Part shown: piece after piece, positions 43,397-52,295 of the stretch
How positions within the stretch are numbered: the stretch's first letter is position 1
Layout: each line of letters starts with the position of its first letter
NCBI RefSeq assembly: GCF_009765685.1
Contig: NZ_LMUY01000114.1
Span: 34,021-98,020, forward strand
Direction: 5' to 3'
DNA from: Acidisphaera sp. L21
Lineage (GTDB): Bacteria > Pseudomonadota > Alphaproteobacteria > Acetobacterales > Acetobacteraceae
Length of the DNA stretch: 64,000 nt
Program-made: the position numbers and the translations under genes
Notes under the pieces: generated by a model
Told to the model about the DNA's origin: nothing
Databases searched by the model: none
What the model saw: the letters and a program-made list of their open reading frames with translations, nothing else

Positions 43397-44419
43397 TCAC
43401 AATAGACCCGGAGATAGTTTGTCGCGCTCCCAGGCCAGCAGGAACCCGACCTCGCGTTCCAGCCAGGCGGCCGACAGAACTTCGCGTCCCCATTCTGCCG
43501 TCCGCCCGGCATATTCGCCCATCAGCCAGATGTGCCGGATCGCCACGAACAGGGGGGTTGCCGCCTCGTCCACCGGCGTCATAGGGCGAACGGTCCGGTA
43601 ACCCTGGTCGAACGCTTGCCACACGGCATGCCGCCGCCGCCCGAACGACACCTGCGCCCAGAGATGCACCGCCAAGTCGTACGCCAGGTAGCCGAACCCG
43701 CCATCGTCAAAATCGAACAACACTGCTTGCCCGGCGTAACGGCCGGCCGCGGGAATACGAGCGTTCAGCCCGTGACAATCGCCGTGGCAACGCGTGCGTG
43801 TCAGATCACGATCAACGCGTTCAACCGCCGTGGCGAGCCGCTGCGCCAGCGCTGTCAGGTCACCCCGGGCCTGTGGCGCTTCGAAATCGAGCGCCAGCAC
43901 CGCCGCCACTTGCCGGTGCAGCAAGTGATCCAAATCCAGCCGGTAGCGCCCCTCCGCGCGGCCAGGGTACCGATCGGCGGCATGATGCACGCGGGCCAGG
44001 GCCGCCCCTTGGACCCGCGCGTCATCGGGATTGTCGAGATTCGGCGGACGTCCGGCGACATGCTGGAACAACACGGCGGCGCGGGGACCATCCGGTAGTG
44101 CAACACTGGTGAACAGTGCGCTGTCTCTCGCCGGCACGGCTTCTGCAACTGCCACACCCTCGGCACCGAGGAAGGCGAGGAATGCTGTTTCGGAGGCGAC
44201 GTCGGCTGGCCCGCGGGCGCGGTGACCGGCGACACGGAATATGAAGCGGTTCCCAATCCCGGCGTTCACCTCGTAGACGTCGTTGAAACCGCGATGCAGC
44301 AGGTGGCAGGTTACGCTTCGCCCTACATCGAATTGCTTGGTCACGAATTCGGCGACGGCCTCCGCCGAGGCGGTCGCATAGCTCACAGGGAGTTTGGCAG
44401 GGGTTGAGGACGGCGACAT
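43397..44419 (-). CDS. Phosphotransferase/kinase-like enzyme (APH family)
   Basis: 340 aa from the ATG at 44419, giving MSPSSTPAKLPVSYA; the frame is open to 44644 but the extra part is not family-like. The Brenner motif is RCHGDCHGLN (catalytic Asp) and the metal-binding motif is VLFDFDDGGFGYLAYDLAVH. The N-lobe begins near FNDVYEVNAGIGNRFIFRV. The closest groups are homoserine-kinase-like and SrkA-type stress kinases rather than drug-resistance enzymes. It is divergent from the GGT-family gene and convergent with the hydrolase at 42241. Confidence 0.88.
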   Translation of the reverse strand: MSPSSTPAKLPVSYATASAEAVAEFVTKQFDVGRSVTCHLLHRGFNDVYEVNAGIGNRFIFRVAGHRARGPADVASETAFLAFLGAEGVAVAEAVPARDSALFTSVALPDGPRAAVLFQHVAGRPPNLDNPDDARVQGAALARVHHAADRYPGRAEGRYRLDLDHLLHRQVAAVLALDFEAPQARGDLTALAQRLATAVERVDRDLTRTRCHGDCHGLNARIPAAGRYAGQAVLFDFDDGGFGYLAYDLAVHLWAQVSFGRRRHAVWQAFDQGYRTVRPMTPVDEAATPLFVAIRHIWLMGEYAGRTAEWGREVLSAAWLEREVGFLLAWERDKLSPGLL

Positions 44420-44625
44420 CAAGCAATGCTGAGCTCGCCGGCAATGGTCTGCAAGGGTGCGGAAACGACTCAGATGCTGAGCCAATGCGGGCTGGCGCCG
44501 TATTGGGGGCCAAGATGCTCGGTAACGGGTTCCACATTGCAAACCGAGGATGCCCGATATTGAATGGGTCGCCGTCCCTGCGTGCCGGGTCTTCTTCGCG
44601 CCTTCCCAGAACAGAGGAAAAAGCC

Positions 44626-46377
44626 ATGGCGTTCGCTCTGCCAACGACGAAATCCAACCGTCCGCTGCTGATGGGCAACAGCCACGTGGTGGCGGCAGGA
44701 CATTACCTGTCCGCCCTGGCCGGGCTGGAGATGCTGGAAGCGGGCGGTAATGCGATCGATGCCGGGGTCGCCGCGGGCATTGCCACCGGTGTGCTGGAAG
44801 GCACCCATGTCAGCTTCGCCGGCGTGGCGCCCATCATCATCCGCATGGCCACCGGCGTGGTGGAGACGATAAGCGGTCTCGGCTATTGGCCGGCTGCCGC
44901 CACCCCCGACTATTTCGCACAACATTTTGGCGGCAAAATCCCGCCGGGGGTTGCCCGAACCGTGATCCCCGCCGCGCCAGATGCCTGGATCACCGCGCTG
45001 GAGCGCCACGGCACGATGAGCTTCGCCGACGTCGCGGCACCATCCATCCGACTCTGCAACGAGGGCTTTCCGGCGCACGCCTTCATGGCAAACTTCATCG
45101 CCAAGCGCCGCGCCATGATCGAACGCTACCCGAGTACGGTCGAGATCTATCTTCCCGGCGGCCAACCCCCCGCCATGGGACAGGTGTTCGTGCAAACAGA
45201 TCTGGGTGCGACGCTGCAGTACATGGCGGATGAAGATCGTGCGCAGAGCCGGCATGGCCGTCTCGCCGGGCTCGCCGCAGCGCGCGCCTCGTTCTATCGC
45301 GGCGACATTGCGCAGAAGATCGTTGCCTTCCATCGGGCGGAGGGCGGGTTGATCACCGCGAAGGATCTTGCCGGTTTCCGGGTGGGTATCGAAAAGCCCG
45401 TGGAGGGGCGGTTTGGGGATCTCATGGTTTGGACCTGTGGACCGTGGTGTCAGGGACCGATGCTACTGCAAACGCTGAACCTGCTGGACCCTGCCGCCCT
45501 GCGTAGCGCCGGCCACAACTCAGCGGAGGCGATCCACGCCATAACCGAGGCCATCAAGCTCGCCGCCGCCGATCGTGAAGCCTATTACGGCGATCCGCGA
45601 TTCATGGACGTGCCGATCGATGCCTTGGTGAGCCCAGCCTATGCCGCCAGGCGCCGCATGCTGATCGATCCTGGCCGCGCCGCGCCCGACATGCCGGCGC
45701 CCGGCTCCGTCACCGGCGAACCGTGGCATGGAGACCTGCTGCGCAATTCGCTGGACCACGCCCCGGCACCGATCGAGGAGGATGAGAGCGCCGCCGACAC
45801 CTCGTATTGCTGCGCCGTCGATCGCTGGGGCAACGTATTCTCCGCCACGCCCAGCGACGGGAACACGGCCTGCCCGGTGATCCCCGGCACCGGCTTCGTC
45901 GCGTCCGGCCGCGGGTCGCAATCACGGGCCGATCCGGACCATCCGGCTTGCCTGGCGCCGGGCAAGCGCCCACGCCTTACGCCCAACCCGGCGATTGCGA
46001 TGAAGGCCGGTGAATACGTCATGCCGTTCGGGACGCCCGGCGGGGACGTGCAGGTGCAGGCGATGGTGCAATGCCTGGCCAACATGGCGGTCTATGGCAT
46101 GGATCCGCAATCAGCCGTTGAGGCGCCACGCTTCGCCAGCTACAGCTTTCCATCCTCATTCGCCCCATACGACTATCGTCCCGGCGTGCTGGCCGTCGAA
46201 AATCGCATTAGGACGGAAACAGCCGACACGCTGGCGGCGAAGGGTCACATCATTGAATGGTGGCCGGCTTTGGCTGGCGAGGCAGGTTCGGTCTGCATGA
46301 TCCACCACGATCTGAACAGCAACGTGAAGTCCGGTGGCGCCGATCCGCGGCGAACGGCCTATGCGATGGGGCGGTAA
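44626..46377 (+). CDS. Gamma-glutamyltransferase family protein (Ntn hydrolase)
   Basis: 583 aa from the ATG at 44626 (AGAGGAAA upstream). The family N-terminus reads MLEAGGNAIDAGVAAGIATG. Autocleavage is expected before Thr392 in AADTSYCCAVDRWGNVFSAT, giving large and small chains. GKRPRLTPNPAIAMKAG and PFGTPGGDVQ are small-chain signatures. Unlike classical GGT there is no signal peptide, so it may be cytoplasmic, as in the glutamyl or cephalosporin-acylase-like and oxamate-type relatives. A remnant of a formamidase follows, suggesting that the original context was amide breakdown. Confidence 0.9.
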   Translation: MAFALPTTKSNRPLLMGNSHVVAAGHYLSALAGLEMLEAGGNAIDAGVAAGIATGVLEGTHVSFAGVAPIIIRMATGVVETISGLGYWPAAATPDYFAQHFGGKIPPGVARTVIPAAPDAWITALERHGTMSFADVAAPSIRLCNEGFPAHAFMANFIAKRRAMIERYPSTVEIYLPGGQPPAMGQVFVQTDLGATLQYMADEDRAQSRHGRLAGLAAARASFYRGDIAQKIVAFHRAEGGLITAKDLAGFRVGIEKPVEGRFGDLMVWTCGPWCQGPMLLQTLNLLDPAALRSAGHNSAEAIHAITEAIKLAAADREAYYGDPRFMDVPIDALVSPAYAARRRMLIDPGRAAPDMPAPGSVTGEPWHGDLLRNSLDHAPAPIEEDESAADTSYCCAVDRWGNVFSATPSDGNTACPVIPGTGFVASGRGSQSRADPDHPACLAPGKRPRLTPNPAIAMKAGEYVMPFGTPGGDVQVQAMVQCLANMAVYGMDPQSAVEAPRFASYSFPSSFAPYDYRPGVLAVENRIRTETADTLAAKGHIIEWWPALAGEAGSVCMIHHDLNSNVKSGGADPRRTAYAMGR

Positions 46378-46390
46378 ACCGCTGAGACAG

Positions 46391-46594
46391 CATGGCTGGA
46401 TTGAAACGACGACCTTGGACCTGGCGATGAAGCAAGCGCTGACGGAGATGATCGCCTTCATCTGCGAGCGCACCGGCTGGGAACCGGTGAACGCCTATCA
46501 AACCTGTTCCAAGGCCGTCGATTTTCACGTCACGCAGAACGTCAATGGCGAAAAAGGTGTGCACGGTATGCTGCGAAAGGGCCTGCTGTTCTAG
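46391..46594 (+). pseudogene. C-terminal remnant of an acetamidase/formamidase gene
   Basis: A 68-codon frame reads HGWIETTTLDLAMKQALTEM, then NAYQTCSKAVDFHVTQNVNG and EKGVHGMLRKGLLF, which matches the last part of FmdA/AmdA-type amidases. The N-terminal four-fifths of the gene are missing: the upstream DNA belongs to the GGT-family gene, whose stop is 14 nt away and in another frame. The piece is probably not translated alone, although an ATG at 46427 exists. Identification is from remembered motifs. Confidence 0.62.
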
Positions 46595-46611
46595 CGACGC
46601 GCCCTGGCCGC

Positions 46612-48198
46612 CTATGCGGACTTCGTCACGTTCCAGAATATCTGCAATGGCGTCGGGGCGAAGCCAGCCAGGGTGCGGCGCCAGGCAAAGGGGGAGGCGA
46701 ATTGCCCGGCGGGAATATATGGGATCACCTGCCAAAGACGCTGCTGCAGGGCGTCCAGCGCCACTCGCTTGGCGTCCGGCTCAGTCTGCGCGAGATAGCT
46801 TGTCTTGAGCGCGGAGGCCTCATCATCACAGGCGCCGCCAACGAGCGCACGTGACCCACAGGTCGTGTCCGCCGTCTGGTTGGTCAACGGCTGGTGGAGC
46901 GAGGCACCTGTGCCATAGCTGGCATAGATGTTCCAACTGCCATTCGACGGGTATTTGCTGGTGACGCTGGTCATCTGACCCCACGCCATCATCCGCAAGT
47001 CGACGTTGAAGCCGATGTCGCTCATGCGCCGGGCCAGCACCGCCGTCATGCCGCCGATCGGGGGCAACTCGTCGGTTCCGATGACGACGACCGGCTCACC
47101 GTTATAGCCCGACGCAGCCAACATCCGCCTGGCCTCGTCCAGGTTGGACTGCGCGTAAGGTTCGCTTCCGGCCAACGTCTCGTTCGGGGAGCCGCAGACG
47201 AAGAAAGAGTGGCATGGGGAAAACCAGGCCGGATCCCCGACGGCGGCCTGCATGAACTCCGTCTGGTCAACCATCTTGGCGACTGCCCGGCGAACGAGGA
47301 CATTATCGAACGGCGCCTCACTCTGGTTCATCCGGATCGTGCCGACGGAGGGTAGTGGGAGGAGCCGATCGATGATGACATCCGGGCTCCGGCGCAGTGT
47401 CGGCAGCAGGTCGATCGGCACCGTGTCCCAGAAATCCATCTCACCCGCGATCAGGGCGGCAGCGGCGGTGGCGGCATCCGGGATCACATGCCATTCTAGC
47501 CGGTCGATTTCGACGATGCGGGCGCCTGCGAGTCCATCTGGCGGTTCGCTCCGCGGGATGTAGTCGGGGTTCTTCTCGTAGACGACCAAAGATCCCGGCA
47601 CCCACTCGGACGCCACGAAGCGGAACGGGCCCGAGCCGATAATGTCTGTCACGGCCTTATTGGGGTCGGTCTGCGCATCGCGCTCGCGCATGATCTGCGG
47701 CAGGATGGCACCGACGGCACCTAGGGTATACTCGACCCACGGATAGGGCGCCTTCAGTCGCAGGCTGAAGACGATGTCGCTCTCGATGTCATAGGCGGCG
47801 ATCTGGGCGGCCAGGCGCCCGCCGGACGCATCCTTGGCCATCCATCGCTTCAGCGAGGCGACGACATCCCGCGATCGGACCGGCTGGCCATCGTGGAACA
47901 GCATGCCGGCACGCAGAGTGAAGCGATACACCAGCCGGTCGGACGAGACTGTGTATGATTCTGCCGCCATCGGCCGAACGTTCAACTTGGAATCCCACGT
48001 CAGCAACGTCTCGTAGACCAGGGCGCCGTGCATCTTGGTGATCTGCGCGCCGCTCAGATGCGGGTCGAGAACGCGAAGATCTGCCTGGGGAATGACCTTG
48101 AGCACGCTAGGTCCCGCGGCGCGGCCCGGCGTCGTGGACAGCCCGACCAGCGTTGCGGCCGCGGCGGTTGTCATTAAGGATCGCCGGCTGGCTGTCAT
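46612..48198 (-). CDS. Orphan ABC transporter binding protein, family 5 (peptide type)
   Basis: 528 aa from the ATG at 48198 (a GTG two codons upstream is possible). The signal peptide carries an RR pair, MTASRRSLMTTAAAATLVGL, with cleavage near residue 28. The mature part has PQADLRVLDPHLSGAQITKM, AESYTVSSDRLVYRFTLRAG, FHDGQPVRSRDVVASLKRWM and the SEAPFDNVLVRRAVAKMVDQ region, all typical of DppA/OppA proteins. No permease or ATPase is adjacent in this direction; the 48808-55514 importer has its own binding protein. It may use that importer or the one at the left edge. Confidence 0.92.
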   Translation of the reverse strand: MTASRRSLMTTAAAATLVGLSTTPGRAAGPSVLKVIPQADLRVLDPHLSGAQITKMHGALVYETLLTWDSKLNVRPMAAESYTVSSDRLVYRFTLRAGMLFHDGQPVRSRDVVASLKRWMAKDASGGRLAAQIAAYDIESDIVFSLRLKAPYPWVEYTLGAVGAILPQIMRERDAQTDPNKAVTDIIGSGPFRFVASEWVPGSLVVYEKNPDYIPRSEPPDGLAGARIVEIDRLEWHVIPDAATAAAALIAGEMDFWDTVPIDLLPTLRRSPDVIIDRLLPLPSVGTIRMNQSEAPFDNVLVRRAVAKMVDQTEFMQAAVGDPAWFSPCHSFFVCGSPNETLAGSEPYAQSNLDEARRMLAASGYNGEPVVVIGTDELPPIGGMTAVLARRMSDIGFNVDLRMMAWGQMTSVTSKYPSNGSWNIYASYGTGASLHQPLTNQTADTTCGSRALVGGACDDEASALKTSYLAQTEPDAKRVALDALQQRLWQVIPYIPAGQFASPFAWRRTLAGFAPTPLQIFWNVTKSA

Positions 48199-48406
48199 TC
48201 TCACGTCCCACTCGACTGCCGAAACACCCTATATGGGCGGCCTCAGACGCTCAATGCCGTGCGGACGATCGTGCTGCTGGCAGGTGTCCGCACCGGCGCG
48301 GCGTCGCTTCTAAATCACCACTGCGCGATTGTGTGATAATCCGGCAACTACGGAGTCCGGCGGGCATTGAGGTGACAGAACTAGGCACTCGTAAGGACCC
48401 GCCCCC

Positions 48407-48775
48407 ATGCGTTCGAGCACCATCGCCCTCATTGTCGGCTTGATCGCTGCGCCGGCTGCCATCGTGCTGGCGCCGCAAACCCAGGTCTTTGCCGCGGAGC
48501 TATTTCCACTCGTCGACAACACGCTCACCACGTCGACATTTGGTCCTCGCCAGTTTGAACCGGCGCCGATGATCGCACCGGCCGTCGGTGTGTCCCGTGT
48601 CGAATTGCTCGCTGCACCGGGGAGCCGCGCGACAGGGTCGGGGCCCATCAACGGCACGCCTTTCAGTGCGGGGCCGGGCAGCGTGTTTTCAGAGGGCGGC
48701 GCCCAGACTTCGCAGGCCGATCGCACGCTGACGGCCGACGGCATCGATGGTGCCACGCCCAGCCTGGGTAAGTAG
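48407..48775 (+). CDS. Small secreted protein of unknown function
   Basis: 122 aa. A clean signal sequence (MRSSTIALIVGLIAAPAAIV, cleavage probably after FAA near residue 30) precedes a Gly/Ser/Pro-rich, cysteine-free mature part with few predicted strands (SVFSEGGAQTSQADRTLTAD). AAGGA lies 9 nt before the ATG, supporting translation. It is inserted between two minus-strand binding-protein genes, in the opposite direction. I do not recognise a family. Confidence 0.55.
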   Translation: MRSSTIALIVGLIAAPAAIVLAPQTQVFAAELFPLVDNTLTTSTFGPRQFEPAPMIAPAVGVSRVELLAAPGSRATGSGPINGTPFSAGPGSVFSEGGAQTSQADRTLTADGIDGATPSLGK

Positions 48776-48807
48776 GCGGAACCCGGTCAGTTGGTGACGC
48801 CTGCCTA

Positions 48808-50454
48808 TCAGGCTTTGGGCTTCAGATAGGCGTAGCGTGCATAGGGGTCTTGGGAGAAGGTCACACCAGTGATCTTCGGGCTCGTGACGATGGTGCGGCC
48901 CATGACAACGAGTGGGTTGGAGGTCGCGCAGGACTCTGCAAGTTTGTTTTGGATGGTCTGGTAGGCGGCTACTCGGGCTGCGACGTCGACCGAGTTCCGA
49001 TATTTCTCGTGCAGGGCGTCAGCTTCCAAATCGCTGTAGCGCGCCCAATTCGTGACGCCCCCCGTGGCGCTCTTGGTGACGACAGTCAGATTGGTCAGCG
49101 TTGACGGGTCGTTCAACCAGATCGTGTTTTCCGCCATATACATGCCCGACATCATTTGATCTGTGCCATTGATACGGGCACGGAAGGCGTCCAGCAGTTG
49201 CAGCGCGGGCGTCGGCTTGAGGGAAGCTGTCACGCCAATGCGCTTCATCGAGGCTTGGATCAGAATTGCGATGTCGTTGTTGTAGGGAATGGACGAGCTA
49301 TACCAGAAGTCGAAGCTGAAGGTTTCCTGGCCCGCCTCCTTCAAGAGCGTCTTCGCTTTGTCCAGGTTTAGCGCGTAGCGCGCGAAGCTGTCATTGTTCG
49401 TGACGTCTTCAGGGTTGTAAAATCCGGTGGCTCGCTTGCCGCGGCCGGATAGCGCGGTGCGGATGATCTGATCGATCGGGATGGCATACATCATGGCCTG
49501 GCGCACACGCGGATCGGTAAAGGGCGCTTTGTCCATGGCCAGGGAGACGCGTAGCATATCGGGCGTTTCGCCATGCAGGACCGGGAAACCGGCGGAAGCC
49601 AAGGCGTCGTATTGACGCCCTGTAAGGCCCTCGGCGCAGTAATCGACGACACCCCCACGCACCAATGCGACAAGGTCGGCATTGCCGCGGATACGCAGGA
49701 TCACCGTCTCGAACGCCGGCTGCGATCCCGACCAGTGGTTTGGCACCGCCTTCAGTTCCAGCTGCGTATTCGGGTCGCGGCTAGCGATGTAGTACGGGCC
49801 GGTCGTCGCGAGATTCTTGATCAGCCATTGATTGGCCCATGGGTCATCCGCCGTGACGTGCTTCTTCACCTCGACTGAGTCCAGGATGGCAAATTGCTGG
49901 AACTTCATCGATGTCAGCGCGACGGGAATGGCCGTCGGCGTTCCGAGGTTGTCGGTGAAGGTGATGCGCACGGTTTGTGGGTCGACTGCTTCAATTTGCT
50001 TGGCGTCGTAGATCCCAGCCACCGCCGCCTGATTTTTGCCATTGCCGACGATGCGGATCAGGCGCTCGAAGCTATAGCGCACGTCCTCCGCCGTTACTGG
50101 ATTGCCCGTAGGATAAAACTTCACACCCTGGCGCAGTTTGAATGTTATCACCGGGCCTTCGGCGACCCAGCTCTCCGCAAGCTGCGGCACGACGTCCGTC
50201 GGATGGGCCGCCAGCGTTCCGTCCGGTTGCGGCAAGAATTTCATCTGCACCAGGCGCTCGTAGACGTTGACGAGGATCTCCTGGTCCTGCTGGTTGCGGA
50301 TGTCGACCGGGTCAAGGCTTGCGACATCGTTCGGGATCGCATGCACCAGCGGCTTGGCGGCTTGTGCGCGAGTGTCTACGGCATGCAGCCCGGCAATGGC
50401 GACAACGCCGCCCCCGAATGCGAGCTTGCCCAATCCGCGGCGATCGATCTTCAT
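48808..50454 (-). CDS. ABC transporter binding protein, family 5 (peptide type)
   Basis: 548 aa from the ATG at 50454, which has AAGGA 7 nt upstream; an in-frame ATG at 50478 is less likely. An RR-containing signal (KIDRRGLGKLAFGGGVVAIAG) ends near residue 30. Family 5 marks include NDVASLDPVDIRNQQDQEIL, ESWVAEGPVITFKLRQGVKF, GNPVTAEDVRYSFERLIRIV and DPRVRQAMMYAIPIDQIIRT. It is the last gene of the minus-strand operon of importer genes and is 24 nt from the ATPase gene, so it is the dedicated ligand receptor of that importer. Confidence 0.94.
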   Translation of the reverse strand: MKIDRRGLGKLAFGGGVVAIAGLHAVDTRAQAAKPLVHAIPNDVASLDPVDIRNQQDQEILVNVYERLVQMKFLPQPDGTLAAHPTDVVPQLAESWVAEGPVITFKLRQGVKFYPTGNPVTAEDVRYSFERLIRIVGNGKNQAAVAGIYDAKQIEAVDPQTVRITFTDNLGTPTAIPVALTSMKFQQFAILDSVEVKKHVTADDPWANQWLIKNLATTGPYYIASRDPNTQLELKAVPNHWSGSQPAFETVILRIRGNADLVALVRGGVVDYCAEGLTGRQYDALASAGFPVLHGETPDMLRVSLAMDKAPFTDPRVRQAMMYAIPIDQIIRTALSGRGKRATGFYNPEDVTNNDSFARYALNLDKAKTLLKEAGQETFSFDFWYSSSIPYNNDIAILIQASMKRIGVTASLKPTPALQLLDAFRARINGTDQMMSGMYMAENTIWLNDPSTLTNLTVVTKSATGGVTNWARYSDLEADALHEKYRNSVDVAARVAAYQTIQNKLAESCATSNPLVVMGRTIVTSPKITGVTFSQDPYARYAYLKPKA

Positions 50455-50478
50455 CGGTGTGTCCTTTCCAGGTCGCAT

Positions 50479-51495
50479 TCAGGCGGCAGTCTGTGACGGC
50501 ATGGGTCGGTCAAGCGCCGACTGGCCAAGGGTAGCCGACTGGCCGAGGGTAATAGGGCACGCTGCCTGGTGCCCATTGGCAACGGTCAATAGGGCGGGCT
50601 CGGCGGTGCGGCAGGATGGCTGCTCCAGCGGGCAACGTCCGACCAGCCGGCAGGCATCGGGCGGATCGACCGGGCTACCGATCTCACCAGCCAGGCGTAG
50701 CCGGTCGCGCTTGACGCCCCACTGGGCGATCGGCGCCGCAGCGATCAGCGCGCGGGTATACGGATGTGCCGGGCGTTCGAAGATTTCGGCCGTCGGCCCG
50801 ATTTCCACGATGCGGCCGAGATACATCACCGCCACGCGATCGGCCATGTGGCGCACCACCGGCAGGTCGTGGCTGATGAAGAAATACGCCAGCTTCAGCT
50901 CCCGCTGCAGCCGCCGCAACAGCGCCAGGACCTGCCCCCGCACGGAGACATCGAGCGAGGCCGTCGGCTCGTCCAGGATCACCAAATTCGGTTCGGCGGC
51001 GATCGCGCGGGCGATGCCCACACGCTGGCGCTGCCCACCGCTGAGCTCATGTGGATAACGGTCGAGATGGGCAGGCGCCAGCCCCACCAGTTCGACCAAC
51101 GCACGCGCCCGCGCCTCCCGCTTATCCCGGGGCATCGCCAAATGCAGGCGCAGTGGCTCGTGCAGGACCTGGCGCACGGAAAGCCGGGGATTGAGGGAGG
51201 CGTTCGGGTCCTGGAAGACCATCTGCACCTCCCGGTACAGGCTCGCCAGCGCCACCGAATCCAGCGGCCTGATCGAGCGACCATTGATCCGCACGTCACC
51301 CGCAGTCGGCTCTATCAGCCGGGTAACGCACCGGGCGACGGTGGATTTGCCGGACCCGCTCTCGCCCACCAGCGCCAGGGTTTCGCCAGCGTGGAGCGTC
51401 AGGTCGATCCCGTCCACCGCATGCAACCGCCGCCCACCGGCGAGCGGGAAAATCTTGCGCAGCTTGTCGACCTGTAGAACGGCGTAATCGCTCAT
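50479..51495 (-). CDS. Peptide-type ABC transporter ATP-binding protein, DppF/OppF family
   Basis: 338 aa. Walker A GESGSGKS is at residues 44-51, the signature motif is LSGGQRQRVGIARAIA, Walker B is LVILDEPTASLDVSV and the switch is ISHDLPVVRHMADRV. The C-terminal extension contains CRLVGRCPLEQPSC, the cysteine-rich region typical of OppF/DppF. The start overlaps the previous ATPase gene by ATGA. The final residues contain a doubled TLGQSA caused by an 18-bp tandem repeat. Confidence 0.95.
   Translation of the reverse strand: MSDYAVLQVDKLRKIFPLAGGRRLHAVDGIDLTLHAGETLALVGESGSGKSTVARCVTRLIEPTAGDVRINGRSIRPLDSVALASLYREVQMVFQDPNASLNPRLSVRQVLHEPLRLHLAMPRDKREARARALVELVGLAPAHLDRYPHELSGGQRQRVGIARAIAAEPNLVILDEPTASLDVSVRGQVLALLRRLQRELKLAYFFISHDLPVVRHMADRVAVMYLGRIVEIGPTAEIFERPAHPYTRALIAAAPIAQWGVKRDRLRLAGEIGSPVDPPDACRLVGRCPLEQPSCRTAEPALLTVANGHQAACPITLGQSATLGQSALDRPMPSQTAA
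50516..50551. repeat. 18-bp direct tandem duplication in the ATPase C-terminus
   Basis: Two 18-bp units (50516-50533 and 50534-50551) differ at one base, adding six codons in frame (TLGQSA twice) to the dppF-like gene. Likely a recent replication slip at a non-essential tail. Confidence 0.85.
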
Positions 51496-52295
51496 ACCGG
51501 CTCCCCAAGCTGGCTGGCGGCAAGTAGGCGGCGCGTGTATGGCTCGGCTGGGGCAGTAAAAATCTGCTCGGTGCTACCCGTCTCGACCACGCGGCCGGCA
51601 TGCATCACCACGACTGCGTCGCATGTCTCCGCTACCACGCCAAGATCGTGGGTAATCAGGCACGCGGTCAGCCCCTGGTCGCGGCACAGCTCGACGATCA
51701 GCGTCATGATGTCGGCCTGGATCGTGACGTCCAGGCCGGTGGTGGGCTCGTCCAGGATCAGCAAGCTGGGCTGGCAGATGAGTGCGGCCAAGGCGATCAT
51801 CGCGCGTTGCGCCATGCCGCCCGAGAATTCATGCGGATATTGCCGGGCCCGGCGCTCCGGCTCCGGGATGCGGACCCGTCCCAGGGCCTCGATCGCGCGG
51901 TCCATGGCGTGCCGTGCGCTGCCGCCATGATGCAGGCGAAACACGTCCGCCATCTGCCGCCCGACGGTGAATACGGGGTTCATCGCGGCGCGGGCATCCT
52001 GGAACACGATACTGATCCGCGCGCCCCGAATAGTGCGCATGGCCGCCGCATCCAACGACAGCAGGTCGCGCCCCCCGAACAGGATGCGGCCGCCGGTTCG
52101 CCGGAACGCTGGCGGCTGGATGCCGAGCACCGACAGCGCGGTGAGCGATTTGCCGCTTCCCGTCTCCCCCACAACCGCCGTCAATTGACCCGGCATCAAG
52201 TCGTAGCTGACCGCGTCCAGCACCGGGGCGATGCCGCCATCGGCGCCCAAAAAGCCGCCGCTGAGTCGATCGATCGAGAGCAACGCCGCGGTCAT
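51492..52295 (-). CDS. Peptide-type ABC transporter ATP-binding protein, DppD/OppD family (short)
   Basis: 267 aa from the ATG at 52295, overlapping the permease stop by 4 nt. Walker A GETGSGKS is at residues 43-50, Walker B is LLILDEPTTGLDVTI and the signature is FSGGMAQRAMIALAAL. It ends soon after EPYTRRLLAA, so the cysteine-containing C-terminal extension normal in DppD (about 320 aa) is missing. The partner OppF-type protein retains its extension. Such short forms occur and are probably functional in the heterodimer. Confidence 0.92.
   Translation of the reverse strand: MTAALLSIDRLSGGFLGADGGIAPVLDAVSYDLMPGQLTAVVGETGSGKSLTALSVLGIQPPAFRRTGGRILFGGRDLLSLDAAAMRTIRGARISIVFQDARAAMNPVFTVGRQMADVFRLHHGGSARHAMDRAIEALGRVRIPEPERRARQYPHEFSGGMAQRAMIALAALICQPSLLILDEPTTGLDVTIQADIMTLIVELCRDQGLTACLITHDLGVVAETCDAVVVMHAGRVVETGSTEQIFTAPAEPYTRRLLAASQLGEPV

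Noticed and set aside
48310-48756. 148-aa minus-strand frame opposite the small secreted protein
   Set aside because: The opposite strand has a signal peptide and a ribosome-binding site, while this frame is low-complexity Pro/Ser/Ala-rich.
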